A DNA stretch of 58,421 nt. Source: an uncultured Verrucomicrobiota bacterium. GTDB lineage: Bacteria > Verrucomicrobiota > Verrucomicrobiia > Limisphaerales > JADLHS01. The DNA is taken from contig CAIKLQ010000123.1 in NCBI GenBank assembly GCA_903828255.1, forward strand, positions 1 through 58,421. Reading direction: 5' to 3'. This document shows positions 34,059-41,204 of this stretch, one piece after another (position 1 is the stretch's first letter; each line of letters begins with the position of its first letter). Made by a program: the position numbers and the translations under genes. Below the pieces are notes generated by a model. That model searched no databases, was not told the origin of the DNA, and worked only from the letters and a program-made list of their open reading frames with translations.

Positions 34059-36209
34059 TCACCCACCGCCGCCAACTCCCTCCGCATCACTCCCGCGCAA
34101 CGCCGCTCGCGGTTTCGGCCCGGTCAGCAGCGCCAATCCGATCCCCATGATGGCCAGCGCCCCCAGCGTCAGGCTCCACGGGAAGGACTGGTTTGCCAAA
34201 TCCTTGCCGCCGCTGCTCCAGATCAAAGTGGCGATGAGGCCGTTATTCAAGGCGTGAATGAGAATGCTGCAATACAGTGATCCGCTCCGCCACACCGCGT
34301 AGCCCAGCACCAAGCCCAGGAGAAAGGTTGGCAGCAGCCGATAAACCGAGCCATGGAGCAACCCGAAGAGCAGCGCCGTGATGCCGATGGCCGCGCCCGG
34401 TCCCCAACGACGCAACCCCGACAACATCAGACCGCGGAAGAAAGCTTCTTCGCACAGCGCCGGCGTGAGCGCGATCACCAACCACAGTTGCCAGAGTGGC
34501 GCGGACCCAAGTTTCAAGAACTCCGCCAGTTCACGCAGTAGCGAGTCCGGCGGCGGCGCCAATCGCATCACCAAGCCTGCCAACCCGACGGAAGCCGTCA
34601 GACCAATCAAGACCGCGCCCACCAAGCTGCGCCAGTGCGGCCAGCGCAGGGAAAAAGTTTGCGCTAGCGGAAATTTTCGCGCCACCGCCAGCGCCACCAC
34701 CGGCAGCAGCAGCACGCCGTATTGAGTTCCCAGCAACATGATCTGCGCCCCCTGCTCCATCAGTGCGAGGCTCACATAGAACAACCCCACGGCGACCACC
34801 GGGAACAAGGCCAACACGAAGCCCGGGGTCGCCACCACCGGGCGTTGTCGGTCACCCTGCAAGAAGGAGCGCCACGAGAACGCGCCGCCCAGCAGGATCT
34901 GTTCGCGGCCAAACACCCGCGCCGCCAGCGCCAGTGCCAGCCCGGCGTAGGCCAGCGACGACAGCAATGTGAGAAAAATCAAAGGACCCGCCGCCTGACT
35001 GATCATCAGCGTGCGAATGAGCAGGCAGAGGTTGAGCAGCGGCACGCAACAAGTCCAGGCGTCGAGTTCCACCCCGGGCAGCACCGTGGCCGACAGCGGC
35101 AGGAGTACCGCGATAGCTGTGCCAGACAGAAAATTTCCGGCGTCCTTCATATCCCGGGCCAGCGCGGCTACGGCCAGGAACAGCGCGGCGATGGTCCAGG
35201 TGGCCGTCAACAACAGGCCGCACACCGCCACCAGCATTCCAAACCCGATCAGTTGCACCTGCAACTGTGCCGTTATGCGCCAAATCATGAACCCCAGGCC
35301 CACGATGTTCGCCAGCGCGGAGACGAGCGAGACGCTCCAGACCGCCAAAAACTTCCCCGCGACAATCTCGAACGAGCGCACCGGCGCGCAGAGCAGGGTT
35401 TGCATCGTGCCCCGCTCCTTTTCCCCGGCGGCCATGTCCGCCGCCGCCATCAACCCACCCAACAGCGCCAGCACGATGATGATGAAAGGCATGATTTGGG
35501 CGGAGACGTTGCTGATCTGGCGCTGGATGGGGGCGACGTTGTCACCGCGAACATCGAGCGCCGTAATGAAGCCTTTCGGCAAGCTGCGCTCGCGCAGTCG
35601 CTCCTTCAGCAGGTGTTTGCGCAATCCCTCCAACTGCCCCGACAAGCGCGACCAGGCCTGCGCCGACTTCGGGATCACCGAGTCGTAATAAACCGATACG
35701 CGACCCATGGAATGTTGTTGCAGGTCGGCATCGAAGCCGGGCCACACGATCAACACCGCGTCGGCCTGCTTGCCGGTCACGACTTCGCGCGCGGCCCGCA
35801 GCACGGAGTCCTCCGGGGGCGGGGCAGTCGGAACTTGGCGCTGGCCCAGCCCAATTCCGAGATTGACCTCCCGGGTCGGCAGGTTGGTTTTCACCGCCGG
35901 CTCCAACCGGCCCGCTTCCAATTCGCTGCGCAGGGTGGCGGGAATGTTCTCCCACCGTTCCAACTTCAACTGGTGATTTGTCGGGGTCAGCCAGTCGAAC
36001 AACGGCGCGGCGCCGACGCCCCAAACAGCGACGTTTGACACCTGCCGATCTTCCACCGCCGCGAAATGCTGCGTGACTCCGATGGTGGTGAGCAAGCCCA
36101 ACGGGTATAGCAGCAAGGGCAAGCCAATGAGCACGAACATGGTCACCCGGTCCCGCAACGCTTCAGTGATCTCCTTCCGGAAAATGATCCAAATGATGGA
36201 CAGGCGCAT
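34059..36209 (-). CDS. ABC-2 permease fused to a CPBP intramembrane protease
   Basis: ATG 36209 (MRLSIIWIIFRKEITEALRD) begins 716 residues. The first 500 form a NatB-like ABC-2 permease with a large extracytoplasmic domain between helix 1 and the remaining helices. After the link FSLRWPHWRSLVGAV comes a CPBP (CAAX/bacteriocin-processing-type) protease with EEAFFRGLMLSGL (EExxxR), LFGLLHGSVYRLLPTFLLG and SILIHALNNGL. CPBP proteases cleave or modify membrane peptides. The fusion may link peptide processing and export or act in self-immunity. It is directly downstream of the ATPase (4 bp gap), so both form one transporter. Confidence 0.88.
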   Translation of the reverse strand: MRLSIIWIIFRKEITEALRDRVTMFVLIGLPLLLYPLGLLTTIGVTQHFAAVEDRQVSNVAVWGVGAAPLFDWLTPTNHQLKLERWENIPATLRSELEAGRLEPAVKTNLPTREVNLGIGLGQRQVPTAPPPEDSVLRAAREVVTGKQADAVLIVWPGFDADLQQHSMGRVSVYYDSVIPKSAQAWSRLSGQLEGLRKHLLKERLRERSLPKGFITALDVRGDNVAPIQRQISNVSAQIMPFIIIVLALLGGLMAAADMAAGEKERGTMQTLLCAPVRSFEIVAGKFLAVWSVSLVSALANIVGLGFMIWRITAQLQVQLIGFGMLVAVCGLLLTATWTIAALFLAVAALARDMKDAGNFLSGTAIAVLLPLSATVLPGVELDAWTCCVPLLNLCLLIRTLMISQAAGPLIFLTLLSSLAYAGLALALAARVFGREQILLGGAFSWRSFLQGDRQRPVVATPGFVLALFPVVAVGLFYVSLALMEQGAQIMLLGTQYGVLLLPVVALAVARKFPLAQTFSLRWPHWRSLVGAVLIGLTASVGLAGLVMRLAPPPDSLLRELAEFLKLGSAPLWQLWLVIALTPALCEEAFFRGLMLSGLRRWGPGAAIGITALLFGLLHGSVYRLLPTFLLGLVLGYAVWRSGSLYCSILIHALNNGLIATLIWSSGGKDLANQSFPWSLTLGALAIMGIGLALLTGPKPRAALRGSDAEGVGGGG

Positions 36210-36213
36210 GGAA

Positions 36214-36969
36214 TCAATCCTCGGTGGTGACGGGCAACTCCGGTCGTTGGCGGGCGCGTTGCAGGAACGCTTCCGTGAGATTCGCACACCCGGCGCGCGC
36301 CAAAATTTCCACCTGCGTGCCTTCGTCGGTGATGCGCCCCTCATGCAACAGGTAGATCCGGTCGCAGAGATATTCCGCCTCACTCATGATGTGCGTCGAA
36401 AGCAAAACCGCCCGACCGACGGAGCGTTCGCGGCGGATAAACTCCGTGATGAAATGTCCGCTGATCACGTCCAGCGCCGCAGTCGGTTCGTCGAGCAACA
36501 ATACGTCGGGCTGGTGGAGAAAAGCGCGGGCAATGTTCGCGCGCTGTTTTTGCCCGGTGGACAAAGTGCGGCAGAGCCGGTCGGCAAAGGCCGCCATTTC
36601 CAACGCCACCACCAATTCCTCGATTCGCCCGGCCAGCTTGTCCGCCGCCATACCGTAAAGCCGTCCGAAGTAGCGCAGCACCTCGCGCGGCGTGAGCCGC
36701 TGGTAAAGCTGGGTGTCCCCGGAGAGAAAGCCGAGATGCGGCTTCCCCGCGAGCGGATTGGCGTGGAGGTCTAGCCCGTTGACCGACACGCGCCCCGCCG
36801 TCGGCGTGAGGATGCCCGCCAACATGCGCAGCGCGGTGGTCTTGCCCGCGCCGTTCGCGCCGAGCAACCCGACGATTTCTCCCGCGCCCACGGTCAGGTT
36901 GACGCCGTTCACGGCGGTCACCATGTCGAACTGCTTGACCAAACCTTCAGCTTGGAGTGCTGCTGTCAT
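36214..36969 (-). CDS. ABC transporter ATP-binding protein (NatA-like)
   Basis: The 251-residue subunit has Walker A GLLGANGAGKTTALRMLAGI, Q-loop (HLGFLSGDTQLYQ), signature (LSTGQKQRANIARAF), Walker B (PDVLLLDEPTAALD) and a switch His (LLSTHIMSEAEYL). The order ATPase-then-permease with a 4-bp gap and the NatB-like partner indicate a NatAB-type exporter, which in Bacillus exports Na+. The actual cargo is unknown. Confidence 0.93.
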   Translation of the reverse strand: MTAALQAEGLVKQFDMVTAVNGVNLTVGAGEIVGLLGANGAGKTTALRMLAGILTPTAGRVSVNGLDLHANPLAGKPHLGFLSGDTQLYQRLTPREVLRYFGRLYGMAADKLAGRIEELVVALEMAAFADRLCRTLSTGQKQRANIARAFLHQPDVLLLDEPTAALDVISGHFITEFIRRERSVGRAVLLSTHIMSEAEYLCDRIYLLHEGRITDEGTQVEILARAGCANLTEAFLQRARQRPELPVTTED

Positions 36970-37070
36970 GTTTGCATTGGTTGCCTTCGCTGGGTTTTCA
37001 ATCCGGCTATTTGACCACAGCCGCCCAGCAACGTCACGCCCGCTTTGTTATATTGATAGACCCATCCCTC

Positions 37071-37139
37071 GGAGCGCGGACGCCTCCGGCAGCGCGATCC
37101 TCAGCTATTGGTTCTCGCGGACGAAGGCGTCCGCGCTCC
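37071..37139. repeat. Palindromic element, GGAGCGCGGACGCC family
   Basis: GGAGCGCGGACGCCT (37071-37085) and AGGCGTCCGCGCTCC (37125-37139) are near-perfect inverted arms around about 40 bp. The core GCGCGGACGCC also appears in the palindrome at 13594-13641. Confidence 0.8.
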
Positions 37140-37238
37140 TGCCGCCAGTTGGTTTATGGCCTCAATGCGCGATTCCGAAATCGTGGCAGCTTCCCGGGAA
37201 CCGTCCGCACCACCGACAGGTCTTAGAGTGCGCCAGTC

Positions 37239-37280
37239 CTCTGGCGCTTGCGACCACCCACGGCTTCCCAAGCGCCAGAG
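37239..37280. repeat. Palindromic element, CTCTGGCGCTTG family
   Basis: CTCTGGCGCTTG (37239-37250) and CAAGCGCCAGAG (37269-37280) are perfect 12-bp inverted arms with an 18-nt loop. Confidence 0.82.
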
Positions 37281-37371
37281 AGCCTTCCTCCTTTACCAAC
37301 AAGGATGAACGTTCCGCCAATGGTATTGCGGAAGTGGGCCGGAGTCCCGTGCCGAATCGTGCGCCGCGTTT

Positions 37372-37443
37372 GGAGTGCGGCGAGCTTGCTCCCGCTTTTT
37401 CGCCTGGCGGCATCGGACAGCGGCAACAAGCGGCCCGCACTCC
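37372..37443. repeat. Palindromic element, GGAGTGCGG family
   Basis: GGAGTGCGG (37372-37380) and CCGCACTCC (37435-37443) bracket a 54-bp GC-rich interior with further internal complementarity. Confidence 0.7.
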
Positions 37444-37862
37444 GAAGGCTACGCCCCCCGCGCCGGGCGAATTTGCGGGGCGTTCTTGTTACGAACGTCG
37501 TTGCATAGCTGACACTGAGTTGGGACAAGGAACGCACTTTTTCGTCGCTCCAACCGTCCTCCCGGCGCAACACCCCGCGCTCCAAATCCTCCGCGCTCGC
37601 ATCATAATGATGGGTGGTTTCTGCATAGCGCAGCCAGTGCCAAAACCGCTCTCGCGGAAAAACGGCACGAGCCTTATTACGAGCTCAATTACGTCTTTTG
37701 GGTAAAGAAGACCTCCCGATTCATCCGCACAGCGGACGTGGCGACCGGGCGCGCCGAACTGGCAAACTTCAGCGTGTTTGTGAAGATCCGCGAGCGCTTT
37801 TCGCGCGTGTCACTCGGAATCATCTCCAAAAGTCTCCGTGCCGGGAGGTTAATGGCCCGTGT

Positions 37863-38642
37863 TTACTTCTTCAAAAACGCCGAGAACAAATCAATCGGCA
37901 GCGGCAGGAAGGTGGTCGTGTTGTGTTCGCTCGCCATTTCGCGCATGGTTTGGAGGTAGCGCAGTTGCAGCGCAATCGGTTCTTTGGCGATCAACCCGGC
38001 GGCCTGCACCATTTTTTCGGCGGCTTGGAATTCACCTTCGGCGTTCACGATCTTTGCGCGGCGTTCGCGTTCGGCTTCGGCCTGCTTGGCCATCGCGCGT
38101 TTCATGCTGTCCGGCAGCGAGACTTCCTTGACCTCGACGGCCGTGACTTTGATGCCCCACGGCTCGGTTTGTTTATCAATGATCTCTTGCAGCTTTTGAT
38201 TGACGATGTCGCGTTGCGACAGCAGGTCGTCGAGCGGCGACTGGCCGAGCACGCTGCGCAACGTAGTTTGCGCGATGAGCGAAGTCGCCTTCCAGTAATT
38301 TTCCACTTTCACCACCGCCGCATTTGGGTCCACGACGCGAAAATAGACCACGGCGTCCACGGTGGCCGGGACATTGTCGCGGGTCATGATTTCCTGCTTG
38401 GGCACGTCAATGGTCACGACGCGCAAATCCATCTTCACCATGCGGTCCACGAGGGGCACGAGGAAGATCATGCCCGGGCCTTTCGCGCCCTGCAATTTGC
38501 CGAGCCGGAAAATGACTCCGCGCTCGTATTCGCGCAGGATGCGAACCATCTGCGGCAACACGACCGAGCCGAGGACGAAGATGGCGATCACCCACGGCAC
38601 GAGTTTGAACAGACCAGTCAGGTTGGATAATGAGTCAGGCAT
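37863..38642 (-). CDS. Slipin (stomatin/SPFH-domain membrane protein)
   Basis: The 259-residue protein has one N-terminal hydrophobic helix (LVPWVIAIFVLGSVVLPQMV) and an SPFH domain (EYERGVIFRLGKLQG, GMIFLVPLVDRMVKMDLRVV, MTRDNVPATVDAVVYFRVVD), followed by the helical coiled-coil tail (MKRAMAKQAEAERERRAKIV). Slipins form ring-like membrane scaffolds. It lies 12 bp after the NfeD-type gene. The NfeD-slipin pair is a conserved operon in bacteria and archaea; in Pyrococcus the NfeD protease cleaves the slipin. Confidence 0.93.
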   Translation of the reverse strand: MPDSLSNLTGLFKLVPWVIAIFVLGSVVLPQMVRILREYERGVIFRLGKLQGAKGPGMIFLVPLVDRMVKMDLRVVTIDVPKQEIMTRDNVPATVDAVVYFRVVDPNAAVVKVENYWKATSLIAQTTLRSVLGQSPLDDLLSQRDIVNQKLQEIIDKQTEPWGIKVTAVEVKEVSLPDSMKRAMAKQAEAERERRAKIVNAEGEFQAAEKMVQAAGLIAKEPIALQLRYLQTMREMASEHNTTTFLPLPIDLFSAFLKK

Positions 38643-38654
38643 AAGTTTCTTCGG

Positions 38655-39944
38655 TTAGGTTTGTTTTGGTTTTACTTTCAAAGTCAGGCCCGCGACGGCG
38701 ACCACTTCCACCGCTTGGCCGGCTTCCACCGGCGTTTCGCTCGCGGCGCTCCAGCATTCGCCCTCGATAAACACCCAGCCGCCCTGCGAGTCAATGCGCG
38801 AATTCGCCGCCACGACCCGACCGAGCATGATTTCCGGGCCACTCTGCACTGGCAATCGCTGCGCCCGCAGCCCCGCGCCCACCACGCAAAGAAAAAACGC
38901 CGCCGTGACCACCGTCGCGGGAATGATGTAGGCGAGGGACAACTCGAACCCCGGCCCGGCGTGGTTGAACAACATGAGCGACCCGAGGAAGAAAGCGACG
39001 ATCCCGCCTGCCGTCAACACGCCGTGCGTGGTGGCGTAAATGTCCGCGAGGAACAGCCCCAAGGCCAACCCGATGAACGCCAACCCCGCCATGCTCACCG
39101 GCAAAATCGCCGACATGTAGAGCACGAGGATCAGCGCGATGGCCCCCGCGACGCCCGGCAGAATCGCGCCCGGATTGCTCAATTCGCCCATGATGCCGTA
39201 GATCACCACGAGCATCAGCAGGAACAACACTTCGGGCCGCAAGACCAGTTGCGAGAACCGCTCCCATGCCGTCATGGGAATGGTCACGACGGTTGCCCCT
39301 TCGGTCCGCAACGTCTTGTTGCCGACGCCGCGGCCGTCGAGTTGTTTGAGCAGGTCCGGCAAATCTTCGGCAATGAGATCAATCACATTTAGGTCGAGGG
39401 CTTCCTTTGCACTGATGACCACGCTGTCCACGACTGCCGACCGCGCCCACTCGGCATTCCGATGGCGTTTCGCCGCGATGTTTTCAATGTCCTTGGCGGT
39501 GTCGTTCTCGATTTTCTTCTTCATCACGTCGTCGGGTTTTTCCTCGCCGCTGCTGCCGCCCATGCCGATGGAAACCGGATGCGCCGCGCCGATTCGCGTG
39601 TGCGGCGCCATGGCGGCGACATCCGCCGCCATAGTGATAAACGTCCCCGCGCTGGCCGCGTGTGCCGGGGCTGGCGACACAAAGACGACCGTCGGCACCG
39701 GCGAGTTGTAAAACGACTGAACGATGTGCTTGGTGGATTCGAGCAAGCCGCCCGGCGTATCGAGTTGAATGATGAGACATTCGTCCTTGCGCTCGCCGGA
39801 AAGTTCAATGGCTCGGGCAATGTAGCTGGCCGTGGCCGGGCCGATGGCGCCATCAATTTTGATGAGCCCAACCTGCGCAGCAGGCAGGGTCTCCGCTGTG
39901 CTGAGACCCAGCATCGCCACCAACATGAAAACCCAGCGTGTCAT
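38655..39944 (-). CDS. NfeD-family membrane serine protease (ClpP-class)
   Basis: ATG 39944 (MTRWVFMLVAMLGLSTAETL) gives 429 residues with a signal-like N terminus, a ClpP-like protease domain (IQLDTPGGLLESTKHIVQSF, HAASAGTFITMAAD with the likely Ser nucleophile, and a downstream AKEALDLNVIDLIAEDLPDL region), four or five membrane helices (about 255-370) and a C-terminal OB-fold NfeD domain (IMLGRVVAANSRIDSQGGWV). The full-length architecture, not the short NfeD form, supports protease function. It is just upstream of the slipin gene. Confidence 0.92.
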   Translation of the reverse strand: MTRWVFMLVAMLGLSTAETLPAAQVGLIKIDGAIGPATASYIARAIELSGERKDECLIIQLDTPGGLLESTKHIVQSFYNSPVPTVVFVSPAPAHAASAGTFITMAADVAAMAPHTRIGAAHPVSIGMGGSSGEEKPDDVMKKKIENDTAKDIENIAAKRHRNAEWARSAVVDSVVISAKEALDLNVIDLIAEDLPDLLKQLDGRGVGNKTLRTEGATVVTIPMTAWERFSQLVLRPEVLFLLMLVVIYGIMGELSNPGAILPGVAGAIALILVLYMSAILPVSMAGLAFIGLALGLFLADIYATTHGVLTAGGIVAFFLGSLMLFNHAGPGFELSLAYIIPATVVTAAFFLCVVGAGLRAQRLPVQSGPEIMLGRVVAANSRIDSQGGWVFIEGECWSAASETPVEAGQAVEVVAVAGLTLKVKPKQT

Positions 39945-40019
39945 AAAATCCTCGCTGCACTGAAAACTACCAAAACGCGCCCGACCTGTAAACCGAATTG
40001 ATGGCCGTTTCGCAAGCCC

Positions 40020-40035
40020 GGAGGCTGGCGCCACT
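40020..40035. repeat. 16-bp dispersed repeat, copy 2
   Basis: Identical to 2756-2771 (GGAGGCTGGCGCCACT). It abuts the 3' end of the broken ABC gene. Confidence 0.55.
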
Positions 40036-40530
40036 ACTCCATCACTTCCGTCACCGCGCTCAGGATTTTGGTCGCGCGCCGTGGGAGCAACCGGCTCAGC
40101 GGACGGAGCGTGAGCCGGTAAAGCACGGCAAAAACCCCAACCAACAGGACCGGGCCGAGCCGGTTCACGGGCGCCGCCGGCAGCCACGCACCGGCGCCGG
40201 CGGCAACAGATACATCCGGCCAATGAACGTGAGATACTCGCGGCCGGGGAGGTTGTCGAAGAGCGCCAGGTTTTCGGGGACGACGCCGATATGCCGCCAC
40301 ACTTCCCGCGCGCGATTTTCATCCGCCAAGTCTTGGCCGAGAATCCACATCGCGCCGCTGCTGGGTGACAGCAAGCCGGTGAGCATTTTGATGGTGGTGG
40401 ATTTGCCCGCACCGTTCGGGCCGAGAAAACCAAAAAACTTTCCCGCCGCGCCGCGCAAATTCTAACCGCCCACGGCTCGCACCGGGCCGAATACGCGCAT
40501 CAAACCGGTGGTTTCAATGCCAAAGCTCAT
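40034..40530 (-). pseudogene. Broken ABC transporter: truncated ATPase joined to a permease tail
   Basis: From ATG 40530 the frame reads MSFGIETTGLMRVFGPVRAV, then GG, an in-frame TAG, and NLRGAAGKFFGFLGPNGAGK with Walker A intact. TTG-to-TAG by one substitution would restore a Leu. The ATPase sequence continues only to about 40210 (RMYLLPPAP), with no signature or Walker B. A second frame then supplies PVNRLGPVLLVGVFAVLYRL and ends at 40034, which looks like the last helix of a permease. The likely history is a nonsense mutation plus a deletion that fused the start of an ATPase gene to the end of its permease gene. Confidence 0.75.
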
Positions 40531-40613
40531 GGCGTCGTCCGTCGGAAATTCGCGGCGAAGCCAGAGAGGTGATGGAAGGAAGTCAGTTGCAAAATGCCGA
40601 TGGCTCACCGGGC

Positions 40614-41204
40614 TCAACCGCCCGTGGATTTCAAGTGCCGCTGGTAATCTTCCGGCGTGTCCAGATCTTCGAGCACCCGGGCCGCTGGCACTGCGACTTC
40701 AAAGATTTCCTCGGCGTGTGCATCCAACAAGCCGCGCAAACCCACGCCATCGTGGCGCGTCAGCACTTCGTTGCGCCAGCGGGCGGCGAACAGCAACGGG
40801 TGCCCGCGCCGCCCCGCGTGGGCCGGCACAATGATGCCCCGGCCCGTCTGGCGAAAGGCGCGGATCAGTTCGCCCACCAACTCTTGAGTGAGGCCGGGTT
40901 GATCGCCCAGCGCAACGAGCGTTGCCACACACGGCTCCGGCAACGCGCGCAACCCGCACCGCACCGAACTGAGCATGTCGCCATCGGCAGCAGGATTCTG
41001 AACGAAGGACACTGTGCGCCCGCGCAAGGCTTGTTGGATTTGTTTGGCCTCGCGCCCGACCACGACGGCGATTTGCTCCAACGGACTGCAAACCAGTTCG
41101 TCCACGACGCGCACGATCACCGGCCGGCCTCCCAACGGCAGCAGAAGTTTCTGCGTGCCCATTCGCGCCGAACGCCCTGCCGCCAGCACGACGGCGCAAA
41201 TCAT
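40614..41204 (-). CDS. MobA/MocA-like nucleotidyltransferase for molybdenum cofactor
   Basis: The 196-residue protein begins MICAVVLAAGRSARMGTQKL, the LAAGxSxRMGxxK motif of MobA/MocA-type enzymes, and has LVALGDQPGLTQELVGELI (GDxP), IIVPAHAGRRGHPLLF and LEDLDTPEDY. These transfer CMP or GMP to molybdopterin. Its start overlaps the stop of the xanthine-dehydrogenase-type large subunit by 4 bp, so it probably supplies the cytosine-dinucleotide form (MCD) to that enzyme, as MocA does. Confidence 0.9.
   Translation of the reverse strand: MICAVVLAAGRSARMGTQKLLLPLGGRPVIVRVVDELVCSPLEQIAVVVGREAKQIQQALRGRTVSFVQNPAADGDMLSSVRCGLRALPEPCVATLVALGDQPGLTQELVGELIRAFRQTGRGIIVPAHAGRRGHPLLFAARWRNEVLTRHDGVGLRGLLDAHAEEIFEVAVPAARVLEDLDTPEDYQRHLKSTGG

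Larger units (their letters stand above)
36970..37862. other. Repeat-filled non-coding region
   Basis: About 890 bp upstream of the ABC genes and beyond the slipin gene end. I see at least three palindromic elements (37071-37139, 37239-37280, 37372-37443) but no credible gene. A few short frames look weakly protein-like (plus strand, about 37675-37860) but have no start, motif or clean boundary, so I regard them as possible gene remnants only. Confidence 0.55.

Noticed and set aside
34722-36038. A 438-codon plus-strand frame
   Set aside because: It is antisense to the ABC permease, Gln/Arg/His-rich, and shows no domain signature.
37586-37862. Protein-like fragments on both strands near the slipin gene
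   Set aside because: The frames lack starts, have stops at the edges, and show no recognised motif. They may be old remnants but cannot be supported.
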